A stretch of DNA of 8,975 nucleotides from the NCBI GenBank assembly GCA_903958995.1, contig CAJBVG010000017.1, forward strand, positions 1 through 8,975, read 5' to 3'. Of this stretch, positions 1 through 6,884 are shown one piece after another. Both the position numbers and the translations under genes were made by a program. Position 1 is the first letter of the stretch. Each line of letters starts with the position of its first letter. Source of the DNA: an uncultured bacterium. GTDB lineage: Bacteria; Bacteroidota; Bacteroidia; Sphingobacteriales; Sphingobacteriaceae. The notes beneath the pieces were generated by a model. The model made no database searches and was not told the DNA's origin. It was given only the letters and a program-made list of their open reading frames with translations.

Positions 1-119
1 ACATATTAGATTAACATATTATCCCATTAACATATTAACATATTAGATTAACATATTATCCCATTAACATATTAACATATTAGATTAACATATTATCCCA
101 TTAACATATTAACATATTA
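1..119. repeat. 37-bp tandem repeat, about 3.2 copies, upstream of iscU
   Basis: Three identical 37-bp units occupy 1-37, 38-74 and 75-111, followed by the first 8 bases of a fourth (112-119). Each unit is itself built from the submotif ACATATTA and near variants, joined by GATTA and TCCCATTA. The array begins in phase at the window edge, so its left extent is unknown. It ends four bases before the iscU ATG and therefore occupies the whole visible 5' leader and promoter region of that gene. The perfect identity of the copies implies recent expansion or ongoing slippage or recombination. Confidence 0.97.
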
Positions 120-123
120 AAAC

Positions 124-537
124 ATGGCATATTCAGAAAAAGTAATTGATCATTACAACAACCCAAGAAATGTGGGTACGTTGGATAAAAGTAAAAATAC
201 AGTAGGTACAGGTTTAGTTGGTGCACCTGAGTGTGGCGACGTGATGCGTTTACAAATCGAAGTAGATGAGAACAACGTGATTCAAGATGCGAAGTTCAAA
301 ACCTTTGGTTGTGGATCAGCGATCGCTTCATCATCATTAGCTACTGAATGGTTGAAAGGTAAATCAATCGACCAAGCAATGGAAATTGACAACATGGACA
401 TCGTTGAAGAGTTAGCGCTTCCACCAGTAAAAATTCACTGTTCAGTACTAGCTGAAGATGCAATCAAAGCAGCAATTAACGATTACCGTACAAAAAATGG
501 AATGGCTCCTATTGAGTCGGAGAAATCACACCATTAA
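124..537 (+). CDS. iscU: Fe-S cluster assembly scaffold protein IscU
   Basis: IscU is the cytoplasmic scaffold on which the cysteine desulfurase IscS and an iron donor build a [2Fe-2S] cluster, which is then handed to apoproteins. The 137-residue product has the full family signature: Cys37 in APECGD with Asp39, Cys63 in FGCGSAIASS, and His105-Cys106 as the remaining cluster ligands. LPPVK at 99-103 is the known recognition motif for the HscA chaperone, which separates IscU from SufU and NifU types. Length is near the usual 125-130, with a short extra C-terminal tail (about 127-137, GAPIESEKSHH-like, charged). The ATG start fits the family N-terminus (MAYSEKVIDHYNNPRNVG). No Shine-Dalgarno sequence precedes it; a tandem repeat fills the leader. 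iscS is expected upstream, outside the window. It is probably cotranscribed with iscA, 85 bp downstream. Confidence 0.96.
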   Translation: MAYSEKVIDHYNNPRNVGTLDKSKNTVGTGLVGAPECGDVMRLQIEVDENNVIQDAKFKTFGCGSAIASSSLATEWLKGKSIDQAMEIDNMDIVEELALPPVKIHCSVLAEDAIKAAINDYRTKNGMAPIESEKSHH

Positions 538-539
538 TA

Positions 540-617
540 ATTCTAAGTTGTAAATTCTAAATTCTAAATGATTCAAACAGGATTTTTAATTTACAATTTA
601 CAATCTACAATTTACAA
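540..617. repeat. Two heptamer arrays in inverted orientation between iscU and iscA
   Basis: Positions 540-567 are four heptamers of the ATTCTAA type (the second is GTTGTAA). Positions 590-617 are four of the TTTACAA type (the third is TCTACAA). Read on the opposite strand, the second array is ATTGTAA, so the two arrays are imperfect inverted copies differing mainly by C versus G at the fourth base of each unit. In a transcript they could pair over roughly 28 bases around a loop of about 22 bases. The left array starts at the last base of the stop region of iscU, and the right array ends five bases before the iscA ATG. Confidence 0.9.
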
Positions 618-622
618 TTGAT

Positions 623-949
623 ATGATTACAATTACCGACAAAGCAAAATTAAAAATCACAGATTTGAGGCAGAATGCTAATCTGGATGATAGTTACTTT
701 CTACGTGTAGCCGTTGCTGGTGGAGGATGCTCAGGTTTATCCTACAAGTTGGATTTCGACAATGAAATTAGAACTGGCGACCAAGAATTTGAAGATAAAG
801 GCGAAAAAGTAGTGCTTGATATGAAAAGTTTCTTGTATCTAGCTGGTACTGAGTTAGATTTCTCTGACGGTTTGAACGGGAAGGGATTTAATTTTATCAA
901 CCCTAATGCCTCAAGAACTTGTGGTTGTGGGGAAAGTTTTTCAGTTTAA
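623..949 (+). CDS. iscA: A-type Fe-S carrier protein (IscA/HesB family)
   Basis: This is a small cytoplasmic carrier that receives Fe-S clusters or iron from the assembly machinery and passes them to target enzymes. The 108-residue sequence shows the three conserved cysteines of the family: Cys36 in AGGGCSG and the pair Cys100/Cys102 in the C-terminal TCGCG motif. The family landmarks YKLDF (about 41-45) and the GKGFNFINPNA segment (about 86-96) are also present. Length is typical. The ATG at 623 gives the normal MITITDKA N-terminus. A heptamer repeat ends five bases upstream and there is no Shine-Dalgarno sequence. It follows iscU on the same strand and is closed by a strong terminator, so the two form a short transcription unit. 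IscA, ErpA and SufA are hard to separate by sequence; neighbouring iscU favours iscA. Confidence 0.93.
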   Translation: MITITDKAKLKITDLRQNANLDDSYFLRVAVAGGGCSGLSYKLDFDNEIRTGDQEFEDKGEKVVLDMKSFLYLAGTELDFSDGLNGKGFNFINPNASRTCGCGESFSV

Positions 950-970
950 ATAATATTTTTTTTATAATTT

Positions 971-1004
971 AGGTCTTCTCATTAATGAGGAGACCTTTTT
1001 TTTT
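971..1004 (+). terminator. Rho-independent terminator after iscA
   Basis: The stem AGGTCTTCTCATT pairs with AATGAGGAGACCT (971-996), with only one non-Watson-Crick position (a G-U pair in RNA). Nine Ts follow at 996-1004. The innermost bases must open to form a small loop. This is the clearest intrinsic terminator in the window and closes the iscU-iscA unit. The T tract ends only eight bases before the start codon of the next gene. Confidence 0.93.
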
Positions 1005-1012
1005 GAACAATT

Positions 1013-2920
1013 ATGAAACTAACCGACCAAGCTACAATACCCCAATTATTAAGAAATGTTGTCAAGTATATCCATCCTGAAACGGATACCTTTATGCTTG
1101 AAAAAGTAAAAGATACTTATCAACCGATTTCTTATAAAACAACCTTAGATAATGCCGACCGCATTTCATCATTCTTTTTAGATAATGGAATTCAAAAAGG
1201 TGATCGCATAGGTTTTATTGTTGAAAACTGCCCAGAGTATGTGTTCTTTGATCAAGGCTTACAGCAGTTGGGTTGTGTAAACGTATCCATTTATCCTACC
1301 CTATCTGATGATGATGTGGAATACATCATTAACGATTCTCAATTAAAAATGATTTTAGTAGGAACTCATTTCTTACTAAAGAAGTTAATAAAGATTGCTC
1401 CAAATTGTCCAACGCTTACGCATATCGTACCAAAGTTTGACGATTACCAAAAGATGGCTCAAACCTATTCTGGTGATGTTCGCATTTTGAGCTTAAATGA
1501 ACTTATCGCAACAGGGGAAAAAACATTAGAGCACAATAGTGCTACGATTAACAAAATGCGTGATGAAGTTAAACCATCAGATTTGTCTTCATTAATCTAC
1601 ACCTCAGGAACTACAGGTACTCCAAAAGGAGTAATGCTTTCTCACTTAAACTTTTGCCATAACGTTAAAGTCTGCTTAATGCAGATTCCACATATTACCT
1701 CCGAAGAAACATTTTTATCGTTTTTACCTTTATCACACGTATTCGAAAGAACAGCAACCTACCATATCTGCTGTGCACAAGGAAGTAAAATCGCTTTCGC
1801 ACAAAGCCTAGAATTACTAGGTAAAAATATGATGGAGGTTCACCCTACAGTAATGAGCGTGGTTCCTCGTCTATTAGAAAAGATTAATGAGAAGGCTATG
1901 AAAAATGGTACTTCGGCAGGTGGATTAAAAACGAAAATATTTTTATGGTCGATTGCTACTGGTTCGAAATATCGTAATGTAATTGAAGCTGGAAAATCTC
2001 CTGGCTTTTTATTAAGCATGCAAAGAAATATTGCAGAGAAATTAGTGTTCTCAAAAATAAAAGAAAAAACTGGTGGCAACTTAAAGTTCATCATTTCTGG
2101 TGGTGCTGCTTTACCTCAAAACATCGGGGAATTCTTTGGCAACTTAGGTATCAAAATATTAGAAGGTTACGGATTAACCGAAACCTCGCCAGTAATGGCT
2201 GTTACGGAATTTGATCGTCAGATTTACGGTACAGTTGGAAGAGTTATTCCAGAAGTAACCATTGGCATTCAGGATGCTGATACGAAACGCATCATCACCG
2301 AACAAACTTATGACACCTTCGATGAGAATTTCGAGAGTGCTGAAGGTGAAATTATTTTACGTGGAAACAATGTTATGCAAGGGTATTGGAATAAACCCGA
2401 AGATACTGCTCAAGCAATTGATTCAGATGGTTGGTTCCATACTGGCGACGTTGGAAAATTCTACAAAGGGAATTTGAAAATTACCGATCGTATTAAAAAT
2501 ATGTTGGTAAACTCGTTTGGTAAAAACGTATACCCTACTCCTATCGAAAACACCTATCTACAAAGTAATCGCATCGATCAAATATTCTTAATTGGCGATA
2601 AACGCGAACACATTACTGCCATCATTGTTCCATCTAAAGAAAATATGATGGAAGAATTTGGATTGAAAGAATCGTTTTTTCAAGATGACGATTTGTTTAT
2701 CCATGATGAACAATTTACCGAATGGGTTGATGAACACGTTCGTAAATACTCTGTGGAACTCGCAAAATTCGAACGTATTAAAAACTTCATACTAAAACGT
2801 AATCCGTTTACCATCGAAGATGGCGAAATGACCCCTACACTAAAAATCAAACGTAGAATTGTAGAAAAGAAATTCGCTGTGGAGATTGATGAGATGTACT
2901 TGCTGGAAGAGGTTGAATAA
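1013..2920 (+). CDS. Long-chain fatty acid-CoA ligase (AMP-forming), ANL superfamily
   Basis: It activates fatty acids with ATP and CoA, through an acyl-adenylate, to acyl-CoA for beta-oxidation or lipid synthesis; it probably acts at the inner face of the membrane. The 635 residues carry every core motif of adenylate-forming enzymes: the phosphate-binding loop YTSGTTGTPKG (196-206), the adenine/acyl pocket motif GYGLTETSP (385-393), GWFHTGD with Asp479, the hinge region near DRIKNMLVNSFGKN (about 492-505), and the C-terminal TPTLKIKRR with the expected catalytic Lys611. Length fits long-chain ligases (about 590-640). The ATG start is the first in frame after the upstream terminator and matches the family N-terminus, so I keep it although only eight bases separate them. 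No Shine-Dalgarno sequence is visible. The TAA stop is immediately followed by a repeat cluster. Exact chain-length preference cannot be read from sequence; paralogues are common, so I give no symbol. Confidence 0.94.
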   Translation: MKLTDQATIPQLLRNVVKYIHPETDTFMLEKVKDTYQPISYKTTLDNADRISSFFLDNGIQKGDRIGFIVENCPEYVFFDQGLQQLGCVNVSIYPTLSDDDVEYIINDSQLKMILVGTHFLLKKLIKIAPNCPTLTHIVPKFDDYQKMAQTYSGDVRILSLNELIATGEKTLEHNSATINKMRDEVKPSDLSSLIYTSGTTGTPKGVMLSHLNFCHNVKVCLMQIPHITSEETFLSFLPLSHVFERTATYHICCAQGSKIAFAQSLELLGKNMMEVHPTVMSVVPRLLEKINEKAMKNGTSAGGLKTKIFLWSIATGSKYRNVIEAGKSPGFLLSMQRNIAEKLVFSKIKEKTGGNLKFIISGGAALPQNIGEFFGNLGIKILEGYGLTETSPVMAVTEFDRQIYGTVGRVIPEVTIGIQDADTKRIITEQTYDTFDENFESAEGEIILRGNNVMQGYWNKPEDTAQAIDSDGWFHTGDVGKFYKGNLKITDRIKNMLVNSFGKNVYPTPIENTYLQSNRIDQIFLIGDKREHITAIIVPSKENMMEEFGLKESFFQDDDLFIHDEQFTEWVDEHVRKYSVELAKFERIKNFILKRNPFTIEDGEMTPTLKIKRRIVEKKFAVEIDEMYLLEEVE

Positions 2921-3036
2921 TGTGCTAATTCGACAATGTGCTAATGTGCCAATTGAAAAATGTGCTAATTCGACAATGTGCTAATGTGCCAATTTGGACA
3001 ATTAGTAAATTAGCACATTAACCAATTGGCACATTA
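2919..3036. repeat. 40-bp direct repeat and inverted copies between convergent genes
   Basis: A 34-bp unit built from TGTGCTAATT, CGACAA, TGTGCTAA and TGTGCCAATT occurs at 2921-2954 and again, identically, at 2961-2994 (period 40). To the right lie inverted copies of its parts: AATTAGCACATTA (3008-3020) matches TAATGTGCTAATT-type segments, and AATTGGCACATTA (3024-3036) is the exact reverse complement of TAATGTGCCAATT (2982-2994). The cluster starts at the stop codon of the acyl-CoA ligase and runs into the last codons of the minus-strand methyltransferase. The inverted segments could form RNA stems on either strand, but no T tract marks a standard terminator. Confidence 0.93.
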
Positions 3037-4175
3037 ATGAGGGCCACGAACATCGTATCCGCCTTGTCACTATACCCCTCAATATACTTCATCTCTGCAA
3101 CATTCAAGTTATGTGCTTTTTGTAATCGTTCAATTACTTCCTCGTTTTCTTTTGTGAATACAGAGCAAGTAATGTAAAGCATTTGCTTTCCTTTCTTTAA
3201 AAATTGAATGGCATTATTCGCCATATCAAATTGCAGATCCGAGAAATACTGAACCATTTTTTCATCTACTTGCACCATTCGCTCTGGTGTACGTGCCCAT
3301 GTTCCCGAGCCAGTACAAGGTGCATCCATTATAATTCCATCAAACGTTTCCAGTTCAAACGATTGTATCTCTGCTTTTAAATCAATTAATCTTCTTTTGT
3401 ATTTAGTTACTCCTGCTTTTGCAAAACGTCCGTCTAAATTCTTTAAAATACTATCTCTATTGTCAGAACACATTAAATACACATCGGGCTGTTTCTCCTT
3501 TATTAACAAGCTTTTCCCGCCACTAGCCGAACAACAATCCCACCAATACTCATTCACTTCTGGGTGGATATAATCGATTGTACTTTGAGATGATTTATCT
3601 TGAACTTCAAATAAATATTCTGTGGGCTCTTCGATTTTTGTAGCATTCGGCAATCGGAAACATTTGCCTTCTTGCACGTAAGAGATGTTTTGCTTTTCAA
3701 GAAATAATTTCAATTGCTCATGCTTACCTTTTACAGCACGAATAAACAAATCGGGTTGAGTAAGATGAGATTGAATAAATGTTGTTGCATTTATCTTATC
3801 CGTTATTTCGTTTTTTAAGGGGAACAATTCTTCGAACTCAAATTCTGGATAGATGCCCTTTAAGAATTTCACTTTCTCTTCTAATGGTTTTGATTGTTCT
3901 TCAACCCATTCCGGCATAAATAAACTCAACAAGTTCAATGGGTCTTGATCCACTAATAATAAAGCAATCATTAAGCGTTCTTCGTAGGTTCGCTCTGAGC
4001 AGATTCTACCTATTCTGAAGTATGAGTAAATCATATGACTCAAGGATTTTCTATCCTTCGAGCCCATTTGCTTGTTCATTTTAAAAAACTCTTTCAAGTA
4101 ACGCGACAATGGGAAGTCGTGTTTGTAGTTTTCTAAACAAGTCAGGAAAATTCTTAATCTATTTTGATGAATCAT
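3018..4175 (-). CDS. RsmB-like 16S rRNA m5C methyltransferase (NOL1/NOP2/Sun family)
   Basis: This is an SAM-dependent RNA cytosine-C5 methyltransferase, most likely acting on ribosomal RNA. Of 385 residues, about 1-60 resemble the helical N-terminal region of RsmB (DRKSLSHMIYSYFRIGR at 41-57). The Rossmann catalytic domain follows. SAM motif I is DCCSASGGKS (213-222), a variant of the usual DxCAAPGGK. Motif IV is DAPCTGSGTWARTPE (284-298) with Cys287. Motif VI is TCS at 336-338, with Cys337 the expected nucleophile; both family cysteines are present. The ATG overlaps the stop of the preceding gene as ATGA (4175-4172), indicating translational coupling. The last residues (about 380-385, INVPIG) are encoded by intergenic repeat sequence. 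RsmB (C967) is the likely role, but other family members (RsmF, RNA Nop2-like) cannot be excluded. Confidence 0.88.
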   Translation of the reverse strand: MIHQNRLRIFLTCLENYKHDFPLSRYLKEFFKMNKQMGSKDRKSLSHMIYSYFRIGRICSERTYEERLMIALLLVDQDPLNLLSLFMPEWVEEQSKPLEEKVKFLKGIYPEFEFEELFPLKNEITDKINATTFIQSHLTQPDLFIRAVKGKHEQLKLFLEKQNISYVQEGKCFRLPNATKIEEPTEYLFEVQDKSSQSTIDYIHPEVNEYWWDCCSASGGKSLLIKEKQPDVYLMCSDNRDSILKNLDGRFAKAGVTKYKRRLIDLKAEIQSFELETFDGIIMDAPCTGSGTWARTPERMVQVDEKMVQYFSDLQFDMANNAIQFLKKGKQMLYITCSVFTKENEEVIERLQKAHNLNVAEMKYIEGYSDKADTMFVALINVPIG

Positions 4176-5335
4176 GGTTGTATGCTTAATCCATTTTCAT
4201 CATATTTTAAGATGAATACTTGATTATTATAGTTTGGTGTTGATTTGCTGTTATAGTTCAATACGGTAGCTAATCCGTAATATGGCGCATCCATTTTATT
4301 GATACTTTTCTTTTTTATGTCGACATTCTTAATAAAAAATAAAGTTTGATCAATACTTCGTATCGACATTTCGGTTGGTTCTGTAGCATAGGTTGAACGG
4401 TATTGTGCTACAAAGTTTTTCAATGCAAGGTTTTCATAGTTCGCAAAATAAGAAGTACTTAAGCACACTTTATATTTCACAAATAAATCTGGATCGATGG
4501 TTTGAAAATCGAGCCACTTCGGATGAACCAATAAGGTAATAGGATATTGATTATTCAAGCTCTCTAGGTATTTAAAGAGATTGATAGCATAAGCTTGATC
4601 GGATGAGGGGATTAATAAATAATTCTCTTTGGTTTTCGATAAATTCCCTTCTATTTGAGCGTACCCTTTTTGTACAGTTAACAGCTCTTTCTTGACAATC
4701 TGTTTATCTGCACTGTCTAAATATTTTTCAAACGTTTTAGAATAACGGGTCTCTGCTAATAATCCATTTCTTACAATAAGAATTGAAGTGCTCAACTTCT
4801 TTGAACTAAAATACCTAGCCATGTTAAGCGCATGATTTTCTAAGGTATTATTCGCCATGATTAAATCACTTGGCTTTGATTTAGTAACCAATAAAGGTGA
4901 AATTGGAGAGATGATTTTCCCTTTTAATAAAGGGTTCTTCTTTAGTAACACCTCTATTTCATTAGGCATTACAGGACCAAAGATTAAATCTGATGTTAAT
5001 AAATAAGGATCAATAGCAAAGTGTTTTATTTGATTGGTATCCGATTGAGTATCGAATAATTTGATATCAAACGTATATCCTTCTTTGCTGAGCGAATCAA
5101 CCGCCATTTTAAATCCACGGTAATAGTCAATCCCTAAATTAGAAAACTCAAAAGATTTTTGATCAATTAATGAAGCCTCATCAATGCTTTGAAAATTCAA
5201 GGGTAATAGCAATGCAATTTTCAAATGCTTATCCGCAGCATGTACTAATGTAATGCTCCATAAGCAAATGAAAACACTTAAAATAAAATGCTTATTCCCA
5301 CTCAATCGTTGCAGGAGGTTTCGAGCTAATGTCAT
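4172..5335 (-). CDS. Secreted type-1 periplasmic-binding-fold protein, guaA-linked
   Basis: The protein is probably exported to the periplasm. A basic N-region (R5, R10, K15) is followed by a hydrophobic segment (about 17-31, FILSVFICLWSITLV) and a likely signal peptidase I site after VHA (31-33); there is no lipobox cysteine. The mature part opens with KIALLLPLNF (about 39-48) and contains DYYRGFKMAVDSL and a DLIFGPVMPNE segment. This pattern belongs to the type-1 periplasmic binding fold (amino-acid ABC receptor-like). In Bacteroidota, relatives often carry N-terminal LysM peptidoglycan-binding domains; none is present in these 387 residues. From the ATG, the frame overlaps the end of guaA by 44 bp. 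A TTG at 5305 would give a shorter, equally plausible signal peptide (SGNKHFILS...) and a 14-bp overlap. The stop overlaps the methyltransferase start. The ligand is unknown, and no ABC permease lies nearby. Confidence 0.75.
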   Translation of the reverse strand: MTLARNLLQRLSGNKHFILSVFICLWSITLVHAADKHLKIALLLPLNFQSIDEASLIDQKSFEFSNLGIDYYRGFKMAVDSLSKEGYTFDIKLFDTQSDTNQIKHFAIDPYLLTSDLIFGPVMPNEIEVLLKKNPLLKGKIISPISPLLVTKSKPSDLIMANNTLENHALNMARYFSSKKLSTSILIVRNGLLAETRYSKTFEKYLDSADKQIVKKELLTVQKGYAQIEGNLSKTKENYLLIPSSDQAYAINLFKYLESLNNQYPITLLVHPKWLDFQTIDPDLFVKYKVCLSTSYFANYENLALKNFVAQYRSTYATEPTEMSIRSIDQTLFFIKNVDIKKKSINKMDAPYYGLATVLNYNSKSTPNYNNQVFILKYDENGLSIQP

Positions 5336-6821
5336 ATACTACGCGGTTTACCCCTTTTACTTTATTGATAATATCATTCGAAATTTTAGCCAATAAATCA
5401 TAAGGTAAATGCGACCAGTCTGCGGTCATACCATCAAGCGACTCCACTGCTCTTAAGGCAATCACATGCTCGTATGTACGCTCATCACCCATCACACCTA
5501 CTGATTGTATTGGTAAAAATATTGCACCTGCTTGCCAAACTTTATCGTACCAACCTGAGTTCTTCAAGTTCTCCATATAAATAGCATCGGCTTCTTGTAA
5601 GGTAGCGATTTTCTCTTTGGTAATTTCTCCTAAAATTCGGATAGCTAAACCCGGACCAGGGAACGGGTGACGATTTAAAATTTTCGGATCAATGCCTAAA
5701 CTATGTCCAACGCGACGAACCTCATCTTTAAATAATGTATTCAAAGGTTCAACCACACCCAATTTCATGTAATCTGGTAAACCACCTACGTTATGATGTG
5801 ATTTAATGGTTGCTGAAGGACCTTTCACCGATACCGACTCAATAACGTCGGGGTAAATAGTACCTTGTCCTAACCACTTTGCATTTTCTATTGTATGTGA
5901 AGCTTCGTCGAATACATCAATGAATACCTTGCCAATAGCTTTACGTTTTAATTCAGGATCCGATAATCCTTTTAATGCTGTATAAAATAATTCTTTAGAA
6001 TCCACACCACGAACATTTAAGCCCATGTGTTTGTACGATTCTAATACTTCTTCGAATTCATTCTTACGAAGTAATCCATTATCTACAAAAATACAATGCA
6101 AGTTTGTACCAATCGCTTTGTGTAATAATATTGCTGCTACTGTAGAATCAACACCACCTGATAAACCTAAGATGACTTTATCATCACCAATTTTAGTTTT
6201 CAAATCTTCAATAGTCGATTCGATGAAAGAATCTGGAGTCCAATCTTGTTTACATCCGCAAACTCCTACTAAGAAATTAAACAACAAATGCTTACCATCT
6301 GTAGAGTGTGTTACTTCTGGATGAAATTGAATTCCGTAGGTATTAGTTCCTTTCACATGGAAGGCTGCAACTTTTACAGAGTCGGTACTCGCAATAATTT
6401 CAAAGTTTGAAGGTACTTCAGAAATGGTATCACCGTGCGACATCCAAACTTGTGAATTTGGACTTACGGCTGCTAATAGATTATTGTCATGGTTAACAAA
6501 ACTTAAGTTTGCTCTACCGTATTCTCTGATTTTTGATGGCATTACATTACCGCCCGATTTCTGAGCAATAAGCTGAGCGCCATAGCAAACTCCTAAAAGA
6601 GGGTAATTTGCTGCTATGCTCTGAAAGTCAACTTCTGGTGCTTCTTCCTCACGAACTGAGTGCGGGCTACCCGATAAAATAACACCTTTAACATCAGCAT
6701 TTAAACTTGGGACTTTGTTATAAGGGTGAATTTCGCAGTAAACATTCAGTTCTCTAACTCTGCGGGCAATCAATTGTGTGTATTGAGAGCCAAAATCGAG
6801 GATAATAATTTTTTCAGGCAT
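5292..6821 (-). CDS. guaA: GMP synthase (glutamine-hydrolysing)
   Basis: GuaA converts XMP to GMP using ATP and ammonia released from glutamine, the last step of de novo GMP synthesis in the cytoplasm. The 509 residues have both domains in order. The class I glutamine amidotransferase has nucleophile Cys79 in GVCYGAQ and the His167/Glu169 pair in QFHPEV. The ATP-pyrophosphatase domain has the P-loop LGLSGGVDST (219-227) and KSHHNVGG. The C-terminal dimerisation domain contains RHPFPGPGLAIRILGE and ends in the canonical PPATIEWE. Length is typical. The ATG start gives MPEKIIILDFGSQYTQLIARR, the normal N-terminus. A near-consensus Bacteroidota promoter element lies four bases upstream of the ATG, so the message may be leaderless or nearly so. 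The next gene begins inside its 3' end, suggesting one transcript with the downstream genes. Confidence 0.98.
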   Translation of the reverse strand: MPEKIIILDFGSQYTQLIARRVRELNVYCEIHPYNKVPSLNADVKGVILSGSPHSVREEEAPEVDFQSIAANYPLLGVCYGAQLIAQKSGGNVMPSKIREYGRANLSFVNHDNNLLAAVSPNSQVWMSHGDTISEVPSNFEIIASTDSVKVAAFHVKGTNTYGIQFHPEVTHSTDGKHLLFNFLVGVCGCKQDWTPDSFIESTIEDLKTKIGDDKVILGLSGGVDSTVAAILLHKAIGTNLHCIFVDNGLLRKNEFEEVLESYKHMGLNVRGVDSKELFYTALKGLSDPELKRKAIGKVFIDVFDEASHTIENAKWLGQGTIYPDVIESVSVKGPSATIKSHHNVGGLPDYMKLGVVEPLNTLFKDEVRRVGHSLGIDPKILNRHPFPGPGLAIRILGEITKEKIATLQEADAIYMENLKNSGWYDKVWQAGAIFLPIQSVGVMGDERTYEHVIALRAVESLDGMTADWSHLPYDLLAKISNDIINKVKGVNRVVYDISSKPPATIEWE

Positions 6822-6825
6822 GCTG

Positions 6826-6856
6826 CAAAGTTAACAGAAATGTGCAAATGCGTAAA
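6826..6856 (-). promoter_or_regulatory. Candidate guaA promoter (Bacteroidota type)
   Basis: On the minus strand, TAACTTTG (6833-6826) matches the Bacteroidota -7 consensus TAnnTTTG exactly. A TTTA at 6856-6853 lies 19 bases upstream, the right spacing for the -33 element (consensus TTTG, one mismatch). Only CAGC separates the -7 element from the guaA ATG, so transcription would begin at or within a few bases of the start codon. The -33 part lies inside a 16-bp direct repeat. Confidence 0.6.
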
Positions 6857-6868
6857 TGTGCAGATGCG
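6840..6868. repeat. 16-bp-period direct repeat between guaA and the deaminase gene
   Basis: ATGTGCAAATGCG (6840-6852) is repeated as ATGTGCAGATGCG (6856-6868), with one mismatch and a period of 16 bp. It resembles the TGTGC-containing repeat cluster at 2919-3036 in composition. It lies in the 63-bp gap and overlaps the candidate -33 region of guaA. Confidence 0.75.
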
Positions 6869-6884
6869 AAAATTAAAATAAATA

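Noticed and set aside
1..119. CRISPR array
   Set aside because: The 37-bp units are directly adjacent with no unique spacers, and no cas gene is present.
1840..2094. Minus-strand open frame of 84 codons inside the acyl-CoA ligase gene
   Set aside because: It lies wholly antisense to a well-supported gene with all catalytic motifs, and its translation shows no recognisable domain.
2262..2477. Plus-strand open frame in another phase within the acyl-CoA ligase gene
   Set aside because: It overlaps the conserved C-terminal part of the real gene and has no family features.
2919..3036. Insertion sequence remnant or miniature transposable element
   Set aside because: There are inverted segments, but no clear terminal inverted repeats bounding one unit, no target-site duplication and no transposase fragment.
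6025..6324. Plus-strand open frame antisense to guaA
   Set aside because: It covers the conserved ATP-pyrophosphatase domain of guaA; serine- and proline-rich shadow translation with no motif.
6822..6884. Purine (guanine) riboswitch before guaA
   Set aside because: The gap is only 63 bp, consists of a direct repeat and a promoter-like element, and shows none of the three-helix purine aptamer layout.
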